Positions 1 through 5,631 are shown, counted from the stretch's first letter. The stretch is DNA of 7,350 bases from an uncultured Lachnospiraceae bacterium (GCA_902489645.1 CABUAW010000090.1:1-7350); one strand, 5' to 3'. Notes: generated from the sequence alone by a model not told the origin. Program-made: numbers and translations.

Positions 1-120
1 AACCCGGTCAGCCCATAAGGCCTCCCGGATATCCCCATATTAGCACGACCAACCTCAGAATTTCAATTATTATTCATCGACGGATTTTAACATAATTTTT
101 TACAGTTTTAGCCAAACGCA
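1..120. other. Unassigned left edge, no recognisable gene
   Basis: I see no supported gene here. One rightward frame is open from base 3 to a TAA at 93-95 (30 codons, entering from the left edge), and one leftward ATG at 36-38 opens a frame of 12 codons that leaves the window with only a weak ribosome binding site. Neither translation is recognisable. The part from about 60 to 120 is AT-rich and looks non-coding. No tRNA or rRNA signature was seen. Confidence 0.5.
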
Positions 121-121
121 A

Positions 122-173
122 ATATCCCCACGGGATATCCTGATGCATGAAACATCAGCTTCCGTGGGGATAT
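122..173 (-). terminator. Long hairpin, probable terminator of the dfx-rubredoxin operon
   Basis: A perfect 12-bp outer stem (ATATCCCCACGG at 122-133 with its complement at 162-173) encloses an internal loop (134-139 and 159-161) and a 6-bp inner stem (CTGATG at 140-145 with CATCAG at 153-158). The apical loop is 146-152. On the leftward strand the hairpin starts 18 bases after the rubredoxin stop and is followed by TTGCGTTT, an interrupted U-rich tail, so intrinsic termination is plausible but not ideal. On the other strand it is followed by ACTTTTC, so it could work in both directions. It could instead be an RNA-stabilising 3' structure. Confidence 0.6.
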
Positions 174-191
174 ACTTTTCATCATTGTATC

Positions 192-353
192 TTATTCGAC
201 AACTTTAAATTCATCTTTGCCAACGCCGCAGATTGGACATACCCAATCTTCCGGTAAATCTTCAAAGGCTGTTCCCGGTGCAATACCATTATCCGGGTCG
301 CCTACCGCCGGGTCATAAACGTATCCGCATGGTTCACATTCATATGATTTCAT
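192..353 (-). CDS. Rubredoxin
   Basis: Small iron protein of 53 residues (MKSYECEPCGYVYDP...), the usual rubredoxin length. One iron is held by four cysteines in two CxxC knuckles, C6-x-x-C9 followed by GYVYDP, and C39-P-I-C42 followed by GVGKDEF. The family core DPDNGIAPGTAFEDLPEDWVCP is almost entirely consensus. It is a cytoplasmic one-electron carrier that commonly reduces superoxide reductase or rubrerythrin. Of two in-frame ATGs (357-359 and 351-353) the second is chosen because AAGGAG at 361-366 lies 7 bases before it and only 1 base before the first. The gene starts 42 bp after the desulfoferrodoxin stop with no promoter or terminator seen between, so the two are probably one operon, as in the rbo-rub operon of Desulfovibrio. 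The family call is very secure; the partner is inferred from position. Confidence 0.96.
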   Translation of the reverse strand: MKSYECEPCGYVYDPAVGDPDNGIAPGTAFEDLPEDWVCPICGVGKDEFKVVE

Positions 354-395
354 AGTCATTCTCCTTATCAATTCGTCATAAATATATGTTCTAAA

Positions 396-764
396 TCAAG
401 CTTTCCAAAGTCCATGGAGGTTGCAGTATGCATAAGCGGCAACAACTTTATCGCCTTCAGCCAATGCGAATTCTGCGCTTGGAGCTTCTTCCGGTTTCAA
501 ATCCACTTTCTGATAACCTTTTTCTGTTTCAAGAACAATCCATTCAATAAAATGTTCTGCAGCCATCGGATGTGTGACGCTGCCGACTTCAACAACCACT
601 TTCTGTCCTTCCTGTTTAATAACCGGTACATGTTTCTCAACGGCTGCATCTGTTGTTCCAGGAACAAGCTCAACCATTTTCTGTCCACAGCACATTACTG
701 GCACACCAGCGTTTTTTGCGTAAGTAATAATATTTCCACAATGTTCGCATACATAAAATTTCAT
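396..764 (-). CDS. dfx: Desulfoferrodoxin (2Fe superoxide reductase)
   Basis: Reduces superoxide to hydrogen peroxide without making oxygen, a cytoplasmic defence of anaerobes exposed to air. The 122 residues match the two-domain family length. The N-terminal desulforedoxin-like domain (1-36) has the iron centre I ligands C6, C9, C25 and C26 (CEHC and CC). The catalytic domain (about 40-122) has centre II ligands H45, H65, H71, C114 and H117, in the motifs EKHVP, THPM, EHF and CNLHGLW. The glutamate and lysine E43-K44 before the first histidine, needed in the family for superoxide attraction and product release, are present. The ATG at 762-764 has AGGAGG (773-778) 8 bases upstream. The gene is followed by rubredoxin, its likely electron donor, and is divergent from a Crp/Fnr-type regulator. 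Nothing is missing or truncated. Confidence 0.96.
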   Translation of the reverse strand: MKFYVCEHCGNIITYAKNAGVPVMCCGQKMVELVPGTTDAAVEKHVPVIKQEGQKVVVEVGSVTHPMAAEHFIEWIVLETEKGYQKVDLKPEEAPSAEFALAEGDKVVAAYAYCNLHGLWKA

Positions 765-807
765 TTTGAATTCCTCCTAAACATTATCATTTTGTTTTTA
801 TAAATTT

Positions 808-836
808 ATTATACTTAATTTTTCTATAAATTCAGT
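808..836 (-). promoter_or_regulatory. Predicted promoter of dfx-rubredoxin, weak -35
   Basis: On the leftward strand a perfect TATAAT -10 lies at 808-813. At a 17-bp spacing the -35 position (831-836) reads ACTGAA, a very poor match to TTGACA, and neighbouring spacings are no better. The predicted start of transcription is near base 801. A good -10 without a -35 suggests activator dependence, and a perfect palindrome lies where a class II activator would bind. Position and dependence are inference. Confidence 0.5.
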
Positions 837-849
837 TGCAATTGCAACT
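834..849. promoter_or_regulatory. Perfect 16-bp palindrome, candidate operator
   Basis: AGTTGCAATTGCAACT is identical to its reverse complement and sits between the divergent dfx and Crp-like genes. Its centre (841.5) is about -40 from the predicted dfx start and about -35 from the predicted start of the regulator gene, whose -35 hexamer lies inside it. It is the obvious candidate site for the adjacent regulator. The spacing differs from the classical FNR site: TTG and CAA are 6 bases apart here and 8 in TTGAT-N4-ATCAA. It may be a variant Crp/Fnr site or belong to another factor such as a MarR-type repressor. Confidence 0.65.
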
Positions 850-870
850 TTTTATGATTTATGTTATAAT
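842..870 (+). promoter_or_regulatory. Predicted promoter of the Crp-like regulator gene
   Basis: TTGCAA at 842-847 (4 of 6 to TTGACA), a 17-bp spacer and a perfect TATAAT at 865-870. A TG at 862-863 gives an extended -10. The predicted start is near 877, which leaves a leader of about 22 bases carrying GAGGGAGG at 884-891. The -35 is wholly inside the palindrome at 834-849, so anything bound there should block polymerase. Confidence 0.75.
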
Positions 871-883
871 GTACATAAAAATT

Positions 884-891
884 GAGGGAGG
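884..891 (+). promoter_or_regulatory. Ribosome binding site that fixes the regulator start
   Basis: GAGGGAGG lies 7 bases before the ATG at 899-901. The frame is open further upstream to 836, but that extension runs through the -10, the leader and this site, so 899 is taken as the true start. Confidence 0.85.
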
Positions 892-898
892 TCTTTCC

Positions 899-1543
899 AT
901 GGACAACATTCACATTTTCGATAATATCAAAGACCGTGAGCTAAAGCAAATGATGCTCTGTTTTAAATCTCAGATTAAAAATTTTTCAATCCATGAACAA
1001 CTGTTACATTCCTCCGCCAAGGCCAATCAAATCGGCGTTATCCTGTCTGGCGAGGCTGACCTAATCAAGTATGATTATGACGGTTACCGAAGTATTATCG
1101 AGCATCTGGAAGAACAGGATATTTTCGGTCACCTTTTACTGCAGCCCTTTAATGAGACGCCTATGGAAATCATTGCCTGTACAAACTGTCAGGTACTTTT
1201 CTTTGATTACGCCCACCTCATTAAGCGATGCGGACATGCCTGCCCGCATCACAGTATGCTCGTAAATAATGTACTTCAGATTTTTTCATATAAAACCCGC
1301 CAGCTTCATGCTCGTCTGGATATTTTAAGTCAGCGTTCCATCCGCGGCAAGCTTTTGGCCTATTTCCACCATCTGGCCTATGAACATCATTCCGATGACT
1401 TCATCCTGCCGTTCACATTAAACTCCATGGCCGATTATCTCTTTATCGACCGGAGCGCCATGCTCCGTGAAATGAAGAAAATGCGTGAGGAAGGTCTTAT
1501 TCAGTCGAAGGGGCGCCGGGTAATACTTCAACCCCATGAATAA
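899..1543 (+). CDS. Crp/Fnr-family transcriptional regulator
   Basis: A 214-residue DNA-binding regulator. Residues about 5-125 form a cyclic-nucleotide-binding-type beta barrel (GVILSGEADLIKYDYDG at 46-62, then GHLLLQPF at 77-84). A long dimerisation helix (about 120-160) and a winged helix-turn-helix follow (LNSMADYLFIDRSAMLREMKKM at 174-195, then REEGLIQSKGRRVIL). The phosphate-binding cassette of true cAMP receptors is not recognisable, so the ligand is probably not cAMP. Cysteines are C21, C94-T-N-C97 and C111-G-H-A-C115; the last pair precedes PHH and resembles a pattern common in clostridial members of the family. A redox or metal signal is possible but unproven. The gene diverges from dfx-rubredoxin across a palindrome, which suggests local control. 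Its last 47 bases overlap the end of ftsH on the other strand. Family secure, signal and targets unknown. Confidence 0.9.
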   Translation: MDNIHIFDNIKDRELKQMMLCFKSQIKNFSIHEQLLHSSAKANQIGVILSGEADLIKYDYDGYRSIIEHLEEQDIFGHLLLQPFNETPMEIIACTNCQVLFFDYAHLIKRCGHACPHHSMLVNNVLQIFSYKTRQLHARLDILSQRSIRGKLLAYFHHLAYEHHSDDFILPFTLNSMADYLFIDRSAMLREMKKMREEGLIQSKGRRVILQPHE

Positions 1544-3470
1544 AATCCATAAACTCCTGACCGGTAATCGTCTCTTTTTCAAGCAGATAATTTGCTGATT
1601 TCTCCAGGACGGCCTTATTCTCCGTGAGAATATCCACCGCTTTCTGATAAGCATCTTCCAAAAGCCTCCGAACAATCTCATCGGCCCTGACCATCGTCTC
1701 GTCGGCACAGGTTTTTACCGGACGGCCATCCATATACTGGCTGCCCGGAATTTCCAGGCCCATCATGCCAAATTCGGACGACATACCGTACATAGTGACC
1801 ATTTTCCGGGCCAAATCCGTAGCTTTTTCAATATCATTCGACGCTCCGGTTGTAATACTGCCGAACTCAACCTCCTCCGCAGCCCGTCCGCCCAGATAGG
1901 TTACCAGTTCATCCAGCATCTCCTGCTTTTTCATAAGAAAACGTTCCTCTGCCGGCATCTGCATCGTGTATCCCAAAGCCCCTGATGTCCGGGGAATAAT
2001 CGTAATCTTCTGAATCGGCTGGGTATCCTTTTGCTTGGCCGCCACAAGGGCATGGCCGATTTCATGGAAAGCCACGATTTCTCTTTCCTCACGGCTCATA
2101 ATATGATTCTTACGCTGCTGTCCGGCAATGATAACTTCCACCGATTCGAACATATCTTCCTGGCTGATTACCTTTCGGTTCATACGAACCGCTCTCAGCG
2201 CCGCTTCATTAACGATATTCGCCAAATCCGCGCCGGAAGCCCCCGACGTTGCCAGGGCAATGGCATCCAGATTTACACTTTCGTCCAGTTTAACCTTACG
2301 GCAGTGAACCTTCAATATGTCAATACGCCCCTGTTTATCCGGCTGGGTGACACTGATGGTCCGGTCGAAACGTCCCGGACGGCGCAGCGCCTTATCCAGA
2401 ACCTCCGGACGGTTTGTCGCCGCCAGGACGACAACGGCTTTACTGTCGTCAAATCCATCCATCTCCGTCAGAAGCTGGTTCAATGTCTGTTCTCTTTCAT
2501 CGTTGCTTCCAAGCTGATTATCGCGGCTCTTGCCGATAGCGTCAATTTCATCAATGAAAATAATACACGGCGCCTTGGCTTCGGCCTGTTTAAACAAATC
2601 CCGGACACGGGAAGCGCCCATGCCGACAAACATTTCCACAAAATCCGAACCGGCCAGAGAAAAGAAAGGGACTCCGGCTTCTCCGGCAACCGCTTTTGCA
2701 AGCAGGGTTTTTCCGGTTCCCGGAGGTCCTACGAGCAGCGCCCCCTTCGGCAGCTTGGCGCCGATTTCCCGGTATTTCTCCGGATTGTTTAAATAATCCA
2801 CAATCTCCATCAGGGATTCTTTGGCTTCATCCTGTCCGGCCACATCTTTAAATGTCACCTTCGGCCCCTCAGCCACATATTCCTTGGCCCGGCTTTTTCC
2901 CATACCGCCAAAACCGCCCATGCCTCCCATGGAACCCATGCTTTTGGCCGCCTTGCGGGACAACGCCGACAAAAACCAAAAGGCCAGCAATAGCGGTATA
3001 ACCCAGGATAACAATGTGCTCATAATCGAAGATGTCTGCGTCGGGATTTCCGAGTTCACATCCACCCCGTATTCCTCCATCTTCTCAGCCAGCCCGGTAT
3101 CCGTCGATACAATCCCCGTATAATAAGCCTGTATCAAGCCCCGGTCCGTATCCTTATCACTTGGATATATAAAAATCTGACTCTCGGCTTCATCAATGTC
3201 AATGGCCTTAACCTTACCTTCCTTTGCCATCTGCATAAATTCACTATAACTAATCTGCTTCGTCGCCGTATCCTTGACAAAATTATTCATACAACTGTTG
3301 AACAGCATCGTCATTACCAGACCAAGCAGAAAAATCATCATCAATTTATCAATGGAAGGACCGCTCTGCCCCGTCGGTGTTCCATTATTCTGTCCGTTCC
3401 CGCCAGGCTGCCTGTTTCCCTGAGGCGGCGGTCCTGTTTTCTTAATTTCCGGTCCTCCGTTTTCACTCAT
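1497..3470 (-). CDS. ftsH: ATP-dependent zinc metalloprotease FtsH
   Basis: Membrane-anchored AAA+ protease that extracts and degrades misfolded membrane proteins and unstable regulators; works as a hexamer facing the cytoplasm. The 657 residues match the family. Order: hydrophilic Gly/Pro/Asn-rich N-terminus (1-38), membrane helix 1 (about 42-59), extracytoplasmic domain (about 65-147), membrane helix 2 (about 150-170), a Gly/Met-rich linker (178-191), AAA domain with Walker A GPPGTGKT (248-255), pore loop FVGMG (281-285), Walker B IIFIDEID (303-310) and the second region of homology ending GRFDR (366-370), then the peptidase with HEIGH (469-473) and the third zinc ligand D546 in NDIEKAT. 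The common HEAGH is HEIGH here; HExxH is intact. The ATG at 3468-3470 is chosen for its AAAGGAGG 7 bases upstream; an 11-residue longer start would begin inside the CIRCE element. It follows hslO but has its own promoter and a CIRCE operator. Confidence 0.97.
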   Translation of the reverse strand: MSENGGPEIKKTGPPPQGNRQPGGNGQNNGTPTGQSGPSIDKLMMIFLLGLVMTMLFNSCMNNFVKDTATKQISYSEFMQMAKEGKVKAIDIDEAESQIFIYPSDKDTDRGLIQAYYTGIVSTDTGLAEKMEEYGVDVNSEIPTQTSSIMSTLLSWVIPLLLAFWFLSALSRKAAKSMGSMGGMGGFGGMGKSRAKEYVAEGPKVTFKDVAGQDEAKESLMEIVDYLNNPEKYREIGAKLPKGALLVGPPGTGKTLLAKAVAGEAGVPFFSLAGSDFVEMFVGMGASRVRDLFKQAEAKAPCIIFIDEIDAIGKSRDNQLGSNDEREQTLNQLLTEMDGFDDSKAVVVLAATNRPEVLDKALRRPGRFDRTISVTQPDKQGRIDILKVHCRKVKLDESVNLDAIALATSGASGADLANIVNEAALRAVRMNRKVISQEDMFESVEVIIAGQQRKNHIMSREEREIVAFHEIGHALVAAKQKDTQPIQKITIIPRTSGALGYTMQMPAEERFLMKKQEMLDELVTYLGGRAAEEVEFGSITTGASNDIEKATDLARKMVTMYGMSSEFGMMGLEIPGSQYMDGRPVKTCADETMVRADEIVRRLLEDAYQKAVDILTENKAVLEKSANYLLEKETITGQEFMDFIHGVEVLPGAPSTE

Positions 3471-3477
3471 GTTGCAT

Positions 3478-3485
3478 CCTCCTTT
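3478..3485 (-). promoter_or_regulatory. Ribosome binding site that fixes the ftsH start
   Basis: AAAGGAGG on the leftward strand, 7 bases before the ATG at 3468-3470. It falls between the longer possible start (3501-3503) and the chosen one, so the longer reading would translate through its own strong ribosome binding site, which is unlikely. Confidence 0.85.
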
Positions 3486-3492
3486 AAAGTTG

Positions 3493-3519
3493 TTAGCACT
3501 CATTTTATTTGAGTGCTAA
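3493..3519. promoter_or_regulatory. CIRCE operator (HrcA binding site)
   Basis: TTAGCACTC at 3493-3501, a 9-base spacer (3502-3510) and GAGTGCTAA at 3511-3519 form the exact consensus inverted repeat of CIRCE. In Firmicutes this site binds the repressor HrcA, whose activity depends on GroEL, and it usually controls groESL and the hrcA-grpE-dnaK operon. Here it lies in the predicted 5' leader of ftsH, just after the promoter and 8 bases upstream of the ribosome binding site, so repression at normal temperature and release on heat shock are predicted. No hrcA, groE or dnaK gene is in the window. Confidence 0.95.
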
Positions 3520-3531
3520 AATTTAGTATTT

Positions 3532-3559
3532 ATTCTATCACTTCATCGGCAAAATGCAA
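3532..3559 (-). promoter_or_regulatory. Predicted ftsH promoter, extended -10
   Basis: On the leftward strand TAGAAT (3532-3537, 5 of 6 to TATAAT) is preceded by TGA, an extended -10. A weak -35, TTGCAT at 3554-3559, is 16 bp upstream. The predicted start is near 3525, so the CIRCE repeat begins about 6-7 bases into the transcript, the usual place for an HrcA operator. No good terminator separates it from hslO, so some read-through from upstream is possible. Confidence 0.7.
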
Positions 3560-3602
3560 GCCCTCTCACTCTTATTTTCGAAAGTTCATACTTTTTTTAG
3601 AA

Positions 3603-4511
3603 TTAGCGGCTTCTTTGTAAAATACTTTTTAAATCCTCCAACGTGAATATGTAGTGACTGTTGCAAAAATGGCAGTTCACTTCAATTGGCTGCGCCTCGT
3701 CAATCATCGACTGTATCTCTTCCCGGCCGATGCTGATAATCGCCCGCTCCACCCGTTCTTTGGAACAGTTGCACTCGAAGCTGGTCGATATTTTATCCAA
3801 TATTTCCACATCCATGCCATCCAGCACTCTACGAATAATATCCTCCGGTGTGTTTCCTTCTTCAAGCATGGTCGTCACCGACGGCAAGGCGCCGATGTTT
3901 TTCTCAAGTCTGTCAATGACATTTTCTTCGGCAAAAGGCATGAGCTGTAAAATAAAACCTCCGGCCCGTTTCACCGTATTATCCTTCGCCATCAGCACGC
4001 CGAGAGCCACACTGGAATTTACCTGTTCGGAAGTCGCGAAATAATAGGTTAAGTCCTCGGCAATTTCTCCCGATACTAAATGGGTCTGTCCGACATAAGG
4101 CTCCTTTAAGCCCATATCTTTGATAACGCTTAAAACACCCATATCCAGGGCGCCGCCCACATCCAGTTTTCCGGCCTTGCTCGGAGGGAGCATGACTACA
4201 GGATTGTCCGCATAGCCTTTGACCCGGGCTTTTCCGTCGGCCGTTACTGTCAGTCCCTTTATCGGGCCGCTGCATTTAATCTGCAGGGTCACCAAATCCT
4301 CCTCGCCCTTCTGCATACTTCCCATCATAGCTCCGGCCGTTAAAAGACGGCCCAGCGCCGCTGTGGCCACCGGACTTGTACGGTGAATCTGACGGGCATA
4401 CTCTACCGTTTCTCTGGTCGTCGCCGCAAAAATACGGACCTGATGATTTGCTCCCGTCGCCCGGATAATATAGTCCTCGCCTTTTTTCTGTTCCGGTCTG
4501 TTACATGACAT
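3603..4511 (-). CDS. hslO: Redox-regulated chaperone Hsp33
   Basis: Cytoplasmic holding chaperone that is switched on by oxidative unfolding stress: reduced protein binds zinc through four cysteines, and oxidation to disulfides exposes the client-binding surface. The 302 residues are normal for the family. The N-terminal core is typical (TSPVATAALGRLLTAGAMM near 45-63, then IKCSGPIKGLTVTADG and KGYADNP). The C-terminal switch has C247-N-C249 and C280-H-F-C283, the CxC-x(about 30)-CxxC pattern, intact. The ATG at 4509-4511 has AGGAG 9 bases upstream, inside the end of the methyltransferase gene, which stops 3 bp before; the two are surely co-transcribed and probably translationally coupled. 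Next downstream is ftsH, another protein-quality gene, with a separate heat-shock promoter. I see no strong terminator after hslO. Confidence 0.96.
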   Translation of the reverse strand: MSCNRPEQKKGEDYIIRATGANHQVRIFAATTRETVEYARQIHRTSPVATAALGRLLTAGAMMGSMQKGEEDLVTLQIKCSGPIKGLTVTADGKARVKGYADNPVVMLPPSKAGKLDVGGALDMGVLSVIKDMGLKEPYVGQTHLVSGEIAEDLTYYFATSEQVNSSVALGVLMAKDNTVKRAGGFILQLMPFAEENVIDRLEKNIGALPSVTTMLEEGNTPEDIIRRVLDGMDVEILDKISTSFECNCSKERVERAIISIGREEIQSMIDEAQPIEVNCHFCNSHYIFTLEDLKSILQRSR

Positions 4512-4514
4512 ATT

Positions 4515-5327
4515 TTACATCTCCTCTGTTGTTTTACTTTTTCCCTGTTCTCTGGCAATAATATAGACCCGCTCCGAGTCTTCCCGTACCGGTTTCAATG
4601 TGAAAGCATCATAGGCCCCTTCCCACCGAAGGTCCGAAGCCTCAATCAGCCCCCGAATCTCTTCCAAATCATAGGCCCGCTGATAATGAACCTCCTCATA
4701 ACGGTCATAGCGGCCATCGTCTCCCTGAATAAACAAATTCAGCACATACTCATTGATTTTGGACACTTCGTCATAATAATTATCCCATATAAAACAGTGG
4801 TCCTCCCGGGTTTCCCCAATCGTCTGCTCGCCGAGTATTTTCTCATATTTATAGCGGGTGTTCAAGTCAAATATGAAAACGCCTTCCGGGTCCAGATAAT
4901 TATTCACCAATCGAAATACCCGGAGCAATTCCTCCGGCTCTAAAATATAATTCATGCTGTCACAGACACTGACAATAGCCCGGACGGTTCCATACAATTC
5001 GAACTCCCGCATGTCCTGACACAGATATAGCGCCGGTTTCAGCGCGGCCGTTTTATCTGTGTCCGCACCGGCTGCACCATCGCCCGCCGAATTTTTTTCC
5101 ATAGCTTCTGCCAGCATCTCTTCCGAATTATCGATACCAATCATATCATATCCCCGGCGTTTTAATGCCTCGGTCATATTTCCCGTACCACAGCCCAGCT
5201 CCAGGACAAGGCCATCCGATACGCCATGCCGATTTAAAAGCATCACCAGATAATCGCACCATTCTTCATAAGGTATATTATCCATGAACAAATCGTACAC
5301 CCGGGCAAATTCTGAATAAGCTTCCAT
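4515..5327 (-). CDS. Class I SAM-dependent methyltransferase, YqeM-like
   Basis: A 270-residue soluble methyltransferase with a Rossmann fold that uses S-adenosylmethionine; the substrate is not known. SAM-binding motif I is VLELGCGTG (41-49), motif II GIDNSEEML (64-72) with D66 as the likely ribose-binding acid, followed by QDMREF (104-109) and the motif IV region SVCDSMNYI (120-128). The N-terminal YSEFARVYDLFMDNIPYEEW and the whole architecture resemble the Bacillus YqeM group (recognised from memory, not searched). Between motif II and QDMREF is an Ala/Gly/Asp-rich stretch (about 79-97) that looks like a flexible insertion. The start at 5325-5327 is 3 bp after the spore-protein stop, and the end is 3 bp before hslO, so it is the middle gene of a tight operon. 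The Shine-Dalgarno (GGGGAA) is modest, consistent with coupling. Confidence 0.88.
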   Translation of the reverse strand: MEAYSEFARVYDLFMDNIPYEEWCDYLVMLLNRHGVSDGLVLELGCGTGNMTEALKRRGYDMIGIDNSEEMLAEAMEKNSAGDGAAGADTDKTAALKPALYLCQDMREFELYGTVRAIVSVCDSMNYILEPEELLRVFRLVNNYLDPEGVFIFDLNTRYKYEKILGEQTIGETREDHCFIWDNYYDEVSKINEYVLNLFIQGDDGRYDRYEEVHYQRAYDLEEIRGLIEASDLRWEGAYDAFTLKPVREDSERVYIIAREQGKSKTTEEM

Positions 5328-5330
5328 GCC

Positions 5331-5573
5331 CTATTCCCCGTTTCTCTTATCTTTTTTCTTTTGATTCATAAGACCGCCAATCCGTCCGGTCTCCCTCGCT
5401 GTCAGGCCCTTCCAGCCAAGCCTTTCCACTTTATCAAGCAGCCCCAGTTCCTCTGTAATTTCAAATTTCAGACATTCCTTCGCCTGCTCCTCCGGCGTCT
5501 TTTTCTCCCACTTGTCCGGTTCATTGAACTGTTTCATGACCTCCTGCCAGCGATGCTCTTCCTTTTGCTCCAT
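5331..5573 (-). CDS. Small acid-soluble spore protein, alpha/beta type
   Basis: An 80-residue protein whose second half matches the alpha/beta SASP family: KFEITEELGL (36-45), a GWKGLTARETGR segment (53-64) and the signature GRIGGLM (63-69), then a basic tail KKKDKR. Such proteins coat DNA in the developing spore, force it towards an A-like form and protect it from UV and heat; they are cut by the GPR protease at germination, in the EIxxE region in classical members (EITEE here). The first 33 residues are strongly charged and longer than in classical members. ATG 5571-5573 is preferred, with AGGTGG (5579-5584) 5 bases upstream; a GTG 13 codons earlier has no ribosome binding site. A sigma-G-like promoter precedes it. 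It starts 58 bp after addA and ends 3 bp before the methyltransferase. Recognised by motif, without a database search. Confidence 0.85.
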   Translation of the reverse strand: MEQKEEHRWQEVMKQFNEPDKWEKKTPEEQAKECLKFEITEELGLLDKVERLGWKGLTARETGRIGGLMNQKKKDKRNGE

Positions 5574-5600
5574 GTCTCCCACCTGCCTTTCCGTTATCTT

Positions 5601-5630
5601 GATTATGACCACGAAAAAGCCGGTCTATTC
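5601..5630 (-). promoter_or_regulatory. Sigma-G-like (forespore) promoter
   Basis: On the leftward strand GAATA (5626-5630) fits the sigma-G -35 consensus GNATR. After exactly 18 bp CATAATC (5601-5607) follows, which fits the -10 consensus CATNNTA except for its last base. It is placed directly after the addA stop and about 28 bases before the spore-protein start, leaving a leader of about 20 bases. The match is short, but the placement before a SASP gene, a classical sigma-G target, makes it credible. Read-through would also express the methyltransferase and hslO in the forespore. Confidence 0.55.
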
Positions 5631-5631
5631 A

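Noticed and set aside
414..803. Rightward open frame of 129 codons opposite desulfoferrodoxin
   Set aside because: Antisense to a gene with every ligand residue conserved; Phe/Asn/Cys-rich translation without domains.
836..898. Longer N-terminus of the Crp-like regulator
   Set aside because: It would run through the palindrome, the -10 and the ribosome binding site; the ATG at 899 has an ideal GAGGGAGG 7 bases upstream.
1451..1467. Hairpin CGGAGC-gccat-GCTCCG near the end of the Crp-like gene, as ftsH terminator
   Set aside because: Only a 6-bp stem, no U-tract on either strand, and it lies in the codons of the helix-turn-helix.
2031..2792. Rightward open frame of 253 codons inside ftsH
   Set aside because: It is antisense to the conserved AAA and protease domains of FtsH, has no ribosome binding site that I can see and no recognisable protein features.
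3471..3503. Longer ftsH start, 11 residues upstream
   Set aside because: Its start codon lies inside the CIRCE element and it has no ribosome binding site, while the ATG at 3468-3470 has AAAGGAGG at proper spacing.
3540..3602. Terminator between hslO and ftsH
   Set aside because: Only very short inverted repeats (AAAGT/ACTTT, TTTCGAAA) without a U-tract; not enough for a call.
5574..5612. GTG start giving a 93-residue spore protein
   Set aside because: No ribosome binding site before it, and the extension overlaps the predicted -10 region of the sigma-G-like promoter.
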